Shown one piece after another: positions 26,101 through 34,726 of a stretch of DNA of 51,076 nt; position 1 is the first letter of the stretch, and every line of letters starts with the position of its first letter. Source of the stretch: Bacteroidota bacterium (GTDB lineage Bacteria; Bacteroidota; Bacteroidia; Chitinophagales; Chitinophagaceae); the NCBI GenBank assembly GCA_023418315.1, contig JAEZZY010000013.1:1-51076 (forward strand). The letters are read 5' to 3'. The translations under genes were made by a program, and so were the position numbers. The notes beneath the pieces are model-generated. The model was not told where the DNA came from. It searched no databases and saw nothing but the letters and a program-made list of their open reading frames with translations.

Positions 26101-27485
26101 ACAATGAGAATAATGATTTGTCCGAAAACTGCACTATTCATCATTCTTGAAGCGGAATAATTTACTTCACTATCCATTTCGCTTTGCGAAAGTTTGTTGA
26201 TTTTAGAAAAATGGCTACTGTGCGAAAGCCGGTGCATTACGGCTTCTACAATAATTACCGCACCGTCCACAATCAAACCAAAATCCAAAGCGCCCAAACT
26301 CATCAGGTTTCCACTTACTCCGAATACATTCATCAGAATTATGGCAAACAGCATTGAAAGCGGAATTACCGAAGCTACCAACAATCCTGCACGCAGATTT
26401 CCTAAAAACAACACCAATACAAAAATGACAATCAGCGCACCTTCCATTAAGTTTTTTGTAACGGTGCTAATGGCATTGTTTACCATTTTGGTGCGGTCTA
26501 TAAAAGGCTCAATAGTTACACCTTCGGGCAACGATTTTTTAATTTCTTCAATGCGTTGTTTTACATTTTGAATGACTTCGTTACTGTTCGCTCCTTTCAA
26601 CATCATTACTATTGCTCCCGACACTTGCAATTCGCCGTTGTAAGTCAAAGCACCGTATCGGGTGGCGTTTCCGAATTTTACTTCTGCCACATCACGGATT
26701 AAAAGCGGCACATCGTTTGGCAGATTTTTCACGACAATGTTTTGAATATCGCCTATGTTGCCCACCAAACCTTCGCTTCGGATAAACAAAGCGGTTGCAT
26801 CTTTTTCAATGTATGAACCTCCCGTGTTTTGATTGTTTTTTTCAAGTGCAGTAAAAACATCGCTGATGGTAAGGTTGTAAGCCAACAACTTTTCGGGTTC
26901 AACGGATATTTCGTATTGTTTGAGCAAACCGCCAAAACTGCTTACATCGGCTACACCATTTACGCCCAAAAGTTGTCTGCGAACAATCCAATCCTGAATG
27001 GTTCGCAGTTCCATTGCGTTGTATTTGTTTTCGTAACCTTTTTCGGGACGAACAACGTATTGATAAATTTCGCCCAAACCGGTGGTAACAGGTGCTAATA
27101 TTGGTTTTCCAAAACCTTTTGGAAGCTCGTCCTGCACTTGTTGCAAGCGTTCGGCAATTTGTTGTCTTGCCCAATACACATCAACATCGTCCTCAAATAC
27201 GATGGATACAATTGACAAACCAAATCGTGAAAAACTGCGTAATTCTTGCAGCCCCGGCACATTGCTGTTCGCTTGTTCAATCGGAAACGTAATTAAACGT
27301 TCCACATCGGTTGCACCCAATGCAGGGGCAACGGTTATTATTTGCACCTGATTGTTTGTGATGTCAGGCACGGCATCAATCGGTAAGTGGCTTACTTCGT
27401 AAATTCCGTAACCGAAAAGGGCAGTTACAAAAAGCCCTATGATGAGTTTGTTCTTTATAGAGAACTGAATTATTTTATTTAACAT
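23142..27485 (-). CDS. czcA: CzcA-type heavy-metal RND pump fused to a TolC/CzcC outer-membrane domain
   Basis: Proton-driven exporter of divalent or monovalent metal ions. Residues 1 to about 1030 are a complete HME-RND pump. TM4 has DFGLIVDGAVIIVEA with D401, D407 and E414, the charge pattern of CzcA (Co/Zn/Cd) rather than CusA. After the last helix (VLPILYILFHQKKS) a second, signal-peptide-like stretch (KKTLAALVVFSVFSFQEINAQTP) leads into about 410 residues of the TolC/OEP family (ITLKQAIDTAL...; GIPIFGGSQRAKINASK). The 1447-residue total is therefore a pump-channel fusion, a known architecture in this phylum. Processing after the internal signal is an inference. The 105 bp upstream hold no recognisable promoter. 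Confidence 0.92.
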   Translation of the reverse strand: MLNKIIQFSIKNKLIIGLFVTALFGYGIYEVSHLPIDAVPDITNNQVQIITVAPALGATDVERLITFPIEQANSNVPGLQELRSFSRFGLSIVSIVFEDDVDVYWARQQIAERLQQVQDELPKGFGKPILAPVTTGLGEIYQYVVRPEKGYENKYNAMELRTIQDWIVRRQLLGVNGVADVSSFGGLLKQYEISVEPEKLLAYNLTISDVFTALEKNNQNTGGSYIEKDATALFIRSEGLVGNIGDIQNIVVKNLPNDVPLLIRDVAEVKFGNATRYGALTYNGELQVSGAIVMMLKGANSNEVIQNVKQRIEEIKKSLPEGVTIEPFIDRTKMVNNAISTVTKNLMEGALIVIFVLVLFLGNLRAGLLVASVIPLSMLFAIILMNVFGVSGNLMSLGALDFGLIVDGAVIIVEAVMHRLSHSSHFSKINKLSQSEMDSEVNYSASRMMNSAVFGQIIILIVYLPIFTLQGIEGKMFKPMAQTVAFALVGAFVLSLTYIPMMSALFLSKTISHKPTFSDKIMNRLERFYQTNLVKVLRYQKTVLFSVLSLFVIAVFVLTTLGGEFIPALPEGDYAVEARLLQGSNITASIEETSKASKILLDRFPEVEKVVTKTGTSEVPTDPMPIEGSDIIIVLKPREEWKSATTYEELEAKMSEALQDVPGVTFGFQYPVAMRFNELISGARQDVVCKIFGENLDTLAFYANKLGKICNTVEGSSGLYVEAVTGMPQITIQYNRTAIAQYGLNISDINGVINTAFAGKTSGTVYEGEKRFDLVVRLKNEKRKDLSDVQNLLIPTPKGTQIPLNAVAQVEIVEGPNQIQRENSQRRIMVGFNVRGRDVQSMVQELQQKVAQQIKLPPGYSITYGGAFENLEAAKARLYIAVPVSLALIFLLLFFAFRSVKQGLLIYTAIPLSAIGGILALAVRGISFSISAGVGFIALFGVAVLNGIVLLAEFNRLKAEGYTDLKRIVIQGTKIRLRPVLMTAFVASLGFLPMAISTGEGAEVQRPLATVVIGGLLLATFLTLFVLPILYILFHQKKSINKKTLAALVVFSVFSFQEINAQTPITLKQAIDTALTNNLSVKNERLKSEYQQKLSKSGVNIPTTNIVGEYGQINSFYTDTRLGISQTINFPTVYARQKALLNEEWKSSVLNVGVQETQLKKQVTQVFYTLVYLQQKKDLLQKNDSLFSEFLNKATLRFKTGESNILEKTTAENQRGQIALQLLQLEQDVELVQLQFQLLLNTTTVFVPNENEMLENKIVALDTTLLASHPAMQLLKQQQQIAKAATKVERSKLAPDLTFGYNIMGMRGMGADNKEYNGTPQFQSGQIGLGIPIFGGSQRAKINASKTNEIIAQNQYELNLQSFEKDYRSAFSQYQKFEETVLYYETTALKNAEIITQTANQQFLNGDINYLDWVLLINQATTIQSDYIEAVKNKNNVVAELNFYSNK

Positions 27486-27590
27486 ATTTTTCAGTTAATC
27501 ATTAAACTTGATGTACAGCATTGCGAAGCAATACGCACAACGACACAAAGGCATTTTTGCTTTCTGTGAAAAAAAGAAGTCGTAAAATGA

Positions 27591-27974
27591 TTAGCTAAAA
27601 CGTGGCGGTTGCCAAATACTATTCAGATAAGCGTTTGAATAGTGTTGTTGTTTACGGATAGATTTTTTGATTTCTACCGTGTCGGGAATAATTTGAGAAA
27701 TTGAAAAGGCGGGTTGTGGAACAATTGTAACCACGTGCATAGCTTGACAGTCCACTGCTTTGAACGGTAATTTTTCGTGGTCGTGATGTTTGTCGTCCGG
27801 ATGGTTAATTTTCATAGCGTAGTGTTCGCTTAAAAATTCAAGCAAAGTAGAGTTGTCCCACTCAACGTGTTCCCAATAGTGATGAATAAGTGTAGGTAAT
27901 CGCAATAACTGTCCGAAAGCAGTGTTTGCTGTCAGAAAGATGAACAAAAATGATATTGCGAATATTTTTTTCAC
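27591..27974 (-). CDS. Small histidine-rich exported protein upstream of the metal pump
   Basis: The protein has 127 residues when started at GTG 27974, which gives a clean signal peptide (MKKIFAISFLFIFLTANTAFGQ). The longer reading from 28082 would bury this peptide. The mature part is short and rich in His/Asp: LIHHYWEHVEWDN, then HPDDKHHDHEK, which could bind metal. No family is recognised. It precedes czcA in the same direction by about 105 bp, so a role in metal sensing or buffering is an inference. A near-consensus -7 box (TATCTTTA) ends 4 nt before the GTG. Confidence 0.68.
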   Translation of the reverse strand: MKKIFAISFLFIFLTANTAFGQLLRLPTLIHHYWEHVEWDNSTLLEFLSEHYAMKINHPDDKHHDHEKLPFKAVDCQAMHVVTIVPQPAFSISQIIPDTVEIKKSIRKQQHYSNAYLNSIWQPPRFS

Positions 27975-28070
27975 GGTGTAAAGATAGTCAAAAATGTTTC
28001 GGTTGAAGCCTGTCGGTAGCGTTGTCATGAGATGATTTATAGGGGTTTGGCAGCTTGGTGCAGTGGCGGG

Positions 28071-28199
28071 TTTTGCAAACAATTAGCGCCTAACTATAGG
28101 CGCTTGATTTTTGCACCCTCATTACCTGCAAAAAAACAGCCTCCTATAATGAGACTATAAATGGAGTTATGAAGGTTGATTTTTGAAGGGGTTGTGCAG
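28071..28199 (+). repeat. About 130-bp direct repeat, left copy (R1)
   Basis: This noncoding stretch is roughly four-fifths identical by eye to 38995-39121, in the same orientation. Matching blocks include AATTAGCGCC, TTGATTTT, CCTATAATGA, TAAATGGAGTTATG and TTTTTTGAAGG-like ends. The left copy holds an 8-bp palindrome (AGCGCCTA / TAGGCGCT, 28085-28104) that is degraded in the right copy. It lies between the metal-efflux operon and the defence module. Confidence 0.8.
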
Positions 28200-28208
28200 G
28201 TGTTTTTG

Positions 28209-28895
28209 TCATAGTTTATTTTTTCGTCCTTCTATTTTACCGCTTTCAGTAAAGTTGTCATATTCCAGTCCTTCAATAATTTTCCAACCGAGTTCTTGTA
28301 GTTTGTCGTCAGTTAGTTGTTCCCTATTGTATTCTGTAAAATGTATGTTTCCGTATTTGCATAAATGAAACTGAATTTGTTCGTCTTTGTCAAATACAAA
28401 AATGTACTCCGCTATACTTGGGTCGCACCGTGTTGTCCAAAATAAAATTTCAATAAAGTCCTGCAAACTGTCAATGTCAATTTCAAACGCTTCATTAAAT
28501 GTTTTATCTCCAACAATTTTTTCAAGTGTCTTGTATGCTTTCTTTAGTGGTTTATAGTTATTTTCTCTGTTTCCAAAGAAGTCAAGTTTCAAGTGACAAA
28601 TTATTATAAGTTCCGTCACCTTTACTATCTTAAACAACTCGATTAGCTTTTCTGTTAGCTTATTTGTAAAAGTGTCAATGTCTGAATGGTCTAAACCAAT
28701 AATTTTATTAAAAGCCGAATAGTCTTTTTCTTCATTCTTTATGCAGTCAAATTGCTCCAGATACAAATACTCTTCATTGTCGTCCTTATAATATTGTAGC
28801 ATTTCTTCATAAACCACTTTCTGCATTTTAGTCAGTTCAGAGCTTATAATTCTCTTCGTCTTTACGATTTCGTTTCTTGTTGTGAGTGTCGTCAT
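28209..28895 (-). CDS. Hypothetical protein at the downstream edge of the defence module
   Basis: A 228-residue soluble protein, rich in Asp/Glu/Lys and mostly helical. It starts MTTLTTRNEIVKTKRI, contains DHSDIDTFTNKLTEKLIELF and LIIICHLKLDFFG, and ends with a basic tail (GKIEGRKNKL). No domain is recognised. It lies inside the direct repeats, separated from the metallopeptidase gene by an inverted-repeat element, so it may be an independent cargo gene. AT-rich codon use matches the rest of the island. Confidence 0.75.
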   Translation of the reverse strand: MTTLTTRNEIVKTKRIISSELTKMQKVVYEEMLQYYKDDNEEYLYLEQFDCIKNEEKDYSAFNKIIGLDHSDIDTFTNKLTEKLIELFKIVKVTELIIICHLKLDFFGNRENNYKPLKKAYKTLEKIVGDKTFNEAFEIDIDSLQDFIEILFWTTRCDPSIAEYIFVFDKDEQIQFHLCKYGNIHFTEYNREQLTDDKLQELGWKIIEGLEYDNFTESGKIEGRKNKL

Positions 28896-28903
28896 ATATC
28901 AGC

Positions 28904-29032
28904 TAACGTTTTGCGGCTTTGCGTTCGTGCGGGATTTCAGGGCACAAAACTGTCAACCCAGCACTAAAGTTAAATTGAAAAACTGCACTTGAATTTAAGC
29001 ACGTCACCCCGCATGACGCAAAACCGCTGTTA
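28904..29032. repeat. Large imperfect palindrome, attC-like in layout
   Basis: The left arm 28904-28933 (TAAC, then GCGGCTTTGCG) and the right arm 29008-29032 (reverse complement TAACA, GCGGTTTTGCG) pair imperfectly over more than 20 nt around a 74-nt centre. The total of about 130 nt and TAAC-bounded ends recall integron recombination sites, although the canonical core heptamers are not matched. The rest of the 376-bp gap up to 29271 is G/T-rich with no gene that I can support. Confidence 0.6.
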
Positions 29033-29271
29033 CCGGCTGGTGTTCTGTCTGTCCGTCCTTGCAAACCATTGTCCTTGTTGTGTTTCACCGTCATTGTCTG
29101 TGTCGTGTTGGTCTGTGCGTTGCAAAAAAATTAAAACACCGAAGGGTGGGAAGAAAAAAAAATGAATTTCTTCTTGGGTGGGAGAAAAGCACACTCTTTT
29201 GCAAGCTTTGGTCTGTGCAGTGGCTTGTAGCGGCTTGCAAATGTGTGTGATTTTGCGGGTCGGTTTTGTAT

Positions 29272-29985
29272 TTAATAGTCCCAATCTGCATGACTTACAG
29301 GTAAATTATTTAATTCCTTTTTTAAAGTCCTCCACTGTGGTAAAAACTTGTCCATGTATGCTACAAAGTTGTCGTTGTGATGTCGTTCAAGTAGGTGAAC
29401 CATTTCATGCACAATGATATATTCTAAACATCTAACAGGTTTTTTTACAAGTTCAAGGTTGAGCCAAATTCTTTTCTTGTCAATGTTGCAAGTCCCCCAT
29501 TTGGTTTTCATTTGTTTTACGCCCCAATCATTTAGTTGAACTTTCATTGTCTGTTCCCATTTGTCAATGAGTTCAGGAATTTGTTGTTTTAGTTGCTCAC
29601 GAAACCATTCATTCAAAACTGTCGCCCTTTGTTTTGTTGTGCTTTCAGTCCGCACATACAGAAACAAATTCTTATGCTGCACTTCAACTCTCGGTGCTGA
29701 GTCATGCTCAATGACTTGCAACAAGAATCTTTTTCCGTTGAAGTAATGGCTTTCACCGGAAACGTATTCTCTAACAACTTCTCTGTCTTGCGAAACAAAA
29801 GTTCGTTGGTGTCTTTTTATCCAACCTAATTTTGAAACAGCAAACAGTCGTATGGCTTCATCATTTGTTCGCAAAGGTGCTGCAATGCGAACCCTTCCTG
29901 TCGGTGGGTAAACAGCTAAGTGAAGATTTTTAATGTCTTTCTTCACTACATCAATTTTGATATTTGAAACTGTGATTGTCTCCAC
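29272..29985 (-). CDS. YgjP/DUF45-type zinc metallopeptidase linked to the type I system
   Basis: A putative zinc peptidase of the M48/WLM-like superfamily. The 237-residue protein has the core WGTCNIDKKRIWLNLELVK block and the catalytic IIVHEMVHLLERHHNDNF motif, with HExxH and a following His. I start it at GTG 29985, directly after the hsdR stop codon, because the family's opening (ETITVSNIKIDVVKKDIKNL) begins there; a TTG at 30018 is the alternative. Family members are frequently last genes of type I restriction operons, but their substrate is unknown. Confidence 0.87.
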   Translation of the reverse strand: METITVSNIKIDVVKKDIKNLHLAVYPPTGRVRIAAPLRTNDEAIRLFAVSKLGWIKRHQRTFVSQDREVVREYVSGESHYFNGKRFLLQVIEHDSAPRVEVQHKNLFLYVRTESTTKQRATVLNEWFREQLKQQIPELIDKWEQTMKVQLNDWGVKQMKTKWGTCNIDKKRIWLNLELVKKPVRCLEYIIVHEMVHLLERHHNDNFVAYMDKFLPQWRTLKKELNNLPVSHADWDY

Positions 29986-29986
29986 C

Positions 29987-32900
29987 TCAATAATCGTTTT
30001 GATTTTTAACAAGTTCAAATACCCTGTCTAATTCCTCACCATCTTTTCCAAGCACTTTTTTTATAGCATTTCTTACTTCCCTCTCTTTGAGTTTATTTCC
30101 TCGCCAATCGTCTTTCTTAGTTCTTGTTATTTCTTCATCCAATTCAATTGCCAATTTTTCATCACGGTTTAAATTGTCAAACAATGCCCTTTTTGCCTTA
30201 GAGTTAAGTGTTTTCGGATAAGCGGAAGATGTTTCAGGTTTGGTAATTTTCTTGGTCAGGGCAACAATTTTCTCCAAATACTTTTTGTAGTTAATTGCTT
30301 CCTGCTTTCGCTCTTTAATCAATTCATCCAACAGCACCGACATTTTTTCAAAGTAAAGCGGGTTAGTTGGCATTTCATCAATTATCAATCTGCGGATATT
30401 GTTTTCAATGGTCTCGGCTACTGCTTCTTTATTTTTCTTTATCGAGTTTGGCAAACTTTCAACCGCTTCCTCGCCACGTTCCACAATTAATTGCACCAAA
30501 GTCAAATCATCAAAAGCAGAAATTTTTTCGCTTTCCTCTGCACTGATGTATGTGTCAATGAGATGTCGCATGGCGGGTTCGTATGCTTTCAAATCAATAT
30601 AGTCGCCACTTGCCAATTTTATTTCTGCTCTAAGGTTTTCAAAATACTTTACATCAATTTTTATCTGTTCAATTTCCTTGGCTGTGTAACCCGCTTCCTC
30701 CATCTCGTTTGCAATATTGGCATAAGCCCGAATCAATGAAATAGTTGCTTTGTAAAGAGAGCAATCCGTTTTTGTTCATTGTCTTTTAGTTCGTTAGGGT
30801 TTTCAGTATTCCCAACGAAATACTTTCTGAAAGCAGCTTGGTCTTTCGGTGCTGCAACTGGTTCAATAAGTGCTTTGATGCTTTCCAAAGCATCGTCTAA
30901 TCTTTCTTTTCCTTTTGCTAACCTGTCGCTTAGTAGTCCTTCAACATCTTCCTTTTCATAAGAATCAAAAGCTTCACTCGTATAATCGTCAATTGATTTT
31001 TCCAAACTCTTGAACAAATCTTTGTAATCAATGACGAAGCCATATTCCTTATCATCTCCATCCAAACGGTTCACTCTGCAAATTGCCTGAAACAAACCGT
31101 GGTCTTGCATTTTCTTGTCAATATATAGATAGGTTGCACTCGGTGCATCAAAACCTGTAAGTAGTTTGTCAACTACAATAAGTAGTTTCATTTGTGCAGG
31201 TTCGTCAATGAATTTCTTTTTGGCTTCTTCTTCAAAAGTTTCGGTTGACTTCCCGTTAAGCATTTTTTGGTAAATCTCATACTGCCTCAATTTCTCGGTT
31301 GGACCTTCTCCTGTTTCTTCGCCTTTAATATCTGAAGTGGTTGGAACGAATGAAGTAATGATGGCACATTGCTTTAGTCCTGCCCGTTGAAAGAGTTCGT
31401 AGTATTTACACGCCTGATAAATGCTTCCCGAAACCAACATGGCGTTTCCTCTGCCGTTTTGCAAACGGTCTTTGGTTTCCATGTCCAGCATAATATCGGC
31501 AACAATTTTTTCTAACCGTGATTGCGAACTCAACACTTTCTGCATGGTTCCCCAACGCTGCATCAATTCTGCTTTGGCATAATCGGTCAATGCTTTTGTT
31601 TTGGATTCAAACCACAAATCAATTTTGTCCTGACTGGTAATGTTTTGCTCAATATTTCTTGCTTCGTAGCGTAAATCTAAAACCACTTTATCCGAAACAG
31701 CTTCGTCAAACTTGTAGGTATGAATGTATTTGCCAAACACTTCCATGCTTGTCTGCTTGTCCTTTTTCAATAACGGTGTTCCGGTGAAACCGATGAACAG
31801 TGCATCAGGCAAAATCTTTTTCATCGCCTTGTGCAAATCACCGCTTTGGGTTCGATGGCATTCGTCCACAAAAACAAAAATGTCGCCTTTGGCTTTGAAG
31901 TTTGGTGGAAGATTTTTTGAAATATCTTCTATGTATTCATCATAGTCGGCTTCTTCTTTGTTGCCGAATTTATGAATAAGTGAACACAGCAGCCAGGGCT
32001 TGGACTCGTTCAGTTTTTCAATCAGCACCGCACCGCCACTTTTACCATCTTTGGTAATACAACGGTAAATATCTTCTCCAACGCCCTTAAATACTTTTTC
32101 AATCTGTTTGTCCAATTCATCACGGTCGGTAATAATCAGCACTCTTGCATCCTTCACATTTTCACGAATCCATTTCGTGAGCCAAACCATTGTCAAACTC
32201 TTTCCGCTTCCTTGTGTGTGCCATATTATGCCGCCTTCCCGTTTGCGAATGTGCTCTTGTGCTGCTTTTATGCCAAAATATTGATTATGTCTGCACAGCT
32301 TCTTTTGCCCACGGTCAAAAACCACAAAGTCATTTATCAACTCCAAAAATCTTTCCTTGTTGCAAAGCAGCAACAGATGCTTGTCAAGTGGATTTTCAAC
32401 TGATGTATCTTCTTTCCAAGTGAGGTAATGCTTTTCTTTTGTGGCAATCGTTCCGTAACGCAAACCTTCTGTATCGTTCCCTGCCATCACTAACTGCACA
32501 GTTGCGAAAAACTGTTTAATAAACTTCGGTTCCTGATTATCTAAGTTTTGGCGAATACCTTCGGAAATAGAAACGGTGCTACGTTTCAATTCCAAAGTTG
32601 CCAAAGCAATTCCGTTTACATACAAAACAATATCGGGTCGTTTGTCGTGTTCGCCTCTTACCGTTACTTCTTCGGCAACATAAAAATCATTTTTTTGCGG
32701 ATGTTTCCAATCAATCAGTTCAATGGTTTGCTTGTTCTGTCCAACTTCTTCTTTTACTGGAACACCATAACGCAACAACGAATACACTTCCTTATTTACA
32801 TCATACAGGTTATCACTGCTCCCTGCGGCTTTGTTCAGTTCAAAAAGTGTTTTATTGATGAGTGTTTCGCTGTAATGCTTTTTCTCACTTAAATATTTTC

Positions 32901-33036
32901 GTAACAGCTTTTCATCAATGTTGTTGTTATTTTCCTCTTTTTCTAAATTGCCCAAATAGGTATAGCCAAGTTGCTTTTCAAACAACCTGACAACACGGTT
33001 TTGCGTGGCTCTTTCTATTTGACCAATCTTACTCAT
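29987..33036 (-). pseudogene. hsdR: Type I restriction endonuclease subunit HsdR, frameshifted near the C-terminus
   Basis: HsdR is the motor and nuclease of type I restriction. The first frame (766 residues, stop at 30733) has the nuclease motif PDIVLYV...LATLELKR (134-152), Walker A HTQGSGKS (273-280), DECHRTQSG and FTGTPLLKK. It stops after RIALFTKQLFH. The other frame then reads YKATISLIRAYANIANEM and about 245 further helical residues of the HsdR C-terminal domain. The switch is at the GAGAG tract 30757-30761 (CTCTC on the coding strand): deleting one CT restores a continuous RIALYKATISLIRAY. Intact relatives run about 1000 residues. It may be a null allele, a phase-variable switch or a sequencing error. 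Confidence 0.88.
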
Positions 33037-33039
33037 TTA

Positions 33040-34089
33040 TCAGGCAAACAAATTGGACGAGTAGTTTTTCAAGTAATCATAAGATGCCTGAACATATTCC
33101 CGTTTGAATAATTCTTTCTTCCGCATGTTCCATGTTGCTATGGATTGCATCACTTCGTCAATGGAGTATTTCGGGTGCTGTGCTAAAATGAAATCTACGG
33201 TTGCCAGTATTTCCAATGAAAGTTCAGATGTGAAGCCCGATAGAAACTGAATGAGACTTTTATCTCTTGCTGCATCTTCTGCTTTCAATTCCCGCTTCAC
33301 ATATTGATTTACTTCTTCCCACTTTTCATAATTCAATTTCAATGGTTCAAATGGTTTGGCTTGCCCTTGTTCCATTCCTGCCAGATACGTTCCGTTTAAA
33401 TGATATAATACCTTTTCTACCCCAAGTGCATAAGGACCGTAATAATGTGCTTTAAAGTCAAGGTTCAATTTCTGACCTTTTCGCTGTAAGAAATACGCCA
33501 ACTTGTTTGCGGCAAATAAACTGCTGTATTCGCCCATACTTTCAAATGCAAACAAGGCATAAAGCAACGAAGCACGTGCAGGAGTTAAATGCACATCTTT
33601 TTTTACTTCCTGCTTTTGCAACACAGCTTTGATAGCGGCATTCGGTTCAAAAATCAATACTTCGGTGTCTAATCCGCTCAATGCTTGTTCAATCATGGGT
33701 TTTACTTTGTCCCAATCCAAACCACCATTGCCACAACCTAAAGGTGGAATGGCAATGCTTTTTACTTTTTCCTTTTGCAACAATTCTCTTAAAGCAACCA
33801 ACCCTTTTTCAATGTATTCATATTTGGAAGGATAACGCCAATGCACTTTGGTTGGAAAATTTATTATCAGCTTTCTGCCCAACTGCAAATTCTCATCCCA
33901 CACCGCCAGCAATTTTCCGGGCACTAATTCCTTTTTCTTGCAGGCATCCATGTATGCCTTATTGTTATTGGGAAATGCTTCTTTAAACTGCAAAGCAATT
34001 CCTTTGCCCATTACGCCAACCGTGTTTACGGTATTTACGAGAGCTTCCGCTCCCGATTGCATCATGTCGCCTTGTTTTAACTTTATCAT
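33040..34089 (-). CDS. darG: DarG antitoxin: DNA ADP-ribosyl glycohydrolase (macro domain)
   Basis: DarG removes ADP-ribose that DarT attaches to thymidine in DNA and also binds the toxin. The N-terminal macro domain (1 to about 150) has VNTVNTVGVMGKGIALQF and PPLGCGNGGLDW loops, and a lysine at 81 (INFPTKVHW) at the position of the catalytic lysine known for DarG. The C-terminal 190 residues (LTPARASLLYALFAFE onward) match the DarT-neutralising half of the longer DarG proteins. It lies 1 nt after darT and 3 nt before hsdR, a strongly coupled arrangement. Confidence 0.93.
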   Translation of the reverse strand: MIKLKQGDMMQSGAEALVNTVNTVGVMGKGIALQFKEAFPNNNKAYMDACKKKELVPGKLLAVWDENLQLGRKLIINFPTKVHWRYPSKYEYIEKGLVALRELLQKEKVKSIAIPPLGCGNGGLDWDKVKPMIEQALSGLDTEVLIFEPNAAIKAVLQKQEVKKDVHLTPARASLLYALFAFESMGEYSSLFAANKLAYFLQRKGQKLNLDFKAHYYGPYALGVEKVLYHLNGTYLAGMEQGQAKPFEPLKLNYEKWEEVNQYVKRELKAEDAARDKSLIQFLSGFTSELSLEILATVDFILAQHPKYSIDEVMQSIATWNMRKKELFKREYVQASYDYLKNYSSNLFA

Positions 34090-34090
34090 A

Positions 34091-34726
34091 TCAAAAGAAG
34101 TATTGCGGCTGAATGTTTACAGCCAAGTTAATATTGTTTTCATTTAAAATATCATTCACCACATCTGCCGCTTGTTGATTGTAAACATTCAACGATTCAA
34201 TGCTTTTAATCGGCACTTCGTGGTGAACCAAAAATTCTGCCTGATACTTTCTAGACCGATCAGGATCATCGAAATCATTTTGAAAATTGCTGTTTTGAAT
34301 GCTATTCCAATCAACTTCTTGCATCATCCCTAAGTCATTAAAATGCTCTGTGAATCTTTTATTTGCTTGTCCATCTGTAAAAAACCATTTAGGCAGCTTT
34401 ACTAAATCCTCGATTAAACAGCGAATAACCAATATTTCACTTCGGTTTCTTCTTGGCACTAAAGGATGCCAGTAACCTGTAATAATGTTGTAAAGCATGA
34501 TAGATTTTGGCGTAAAATAAAACGGCACATAATCGCCAATCATGCCATACCCCTCAATTTTTACAGGCGAAGTGCTACGCACATCAATTATTTCAGGATT
34601 GCCAATTTCAATGTAATCTCCATTGGCATTGGGATGATGCTTATTGACAATGCCGTTTTGCAGCAACAAGGGCAAATTGTTGATGTGGGTGATGCGATAG
34701 CAAAATCTTTTGTTTTTATTTATCAT
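34091..34726 (-). CDS. darT: DarT toxin: DNA ADP-ribosyltransferase (DUF4433)
   Basis: DarT transfers ADP-ribose from NAD+ to bases in single-stranded DNA, blocking replication; such pairs act in phage defence. The 211-residue protein has the family's CYRITHINNLPLLLQNGIV opening, the NAD-contacting arginine at 50 (IIDVRSTS), VPFYFTPKSIMLYNI (67-81), and a catalytic glutamate at 164 in KYQAEFLVHHEVP. All key residues look intact. Its start overlaps the hsdS stop codon by 4 bp, so translation is coupled to the methylase genes. Confidence 0.93.
   Translation of the reverse strand: MINKNKRFCYRITHINNLPLLLQNGIVNKHHPNANGDYIEIGNPEIIDVRSTSPVKIEGYGMIGDYVPFYFTPKSIMLYNIITGYWHPLVPRRNRSEILVIRCLIEDLVKLPKWFFTDGQANKRFTEHFNDLGMMQEVDWNSIQNSNFQNDFDDPDRSRKYQAEFLVHHEVPIKSIESLNVYNQQAADVVNDILNENNINLAVNIQPQYFF

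Noticed and set aside
27975..28082. N-terminal extension of the His-rich exported protein from 28082
   Set aside because: A signal peptide begins at GTG 27974; upstream codons look like noncoding repeat-flank sequence.
29987..30736. Separate gene for the HsdR C-terminal segment
   Set aside because: It would have to start at an ATT codon, and its sequence continues the HsdR family alignment exactly after a 2-nt slip; it is the out-of-frame tail of hsdR.
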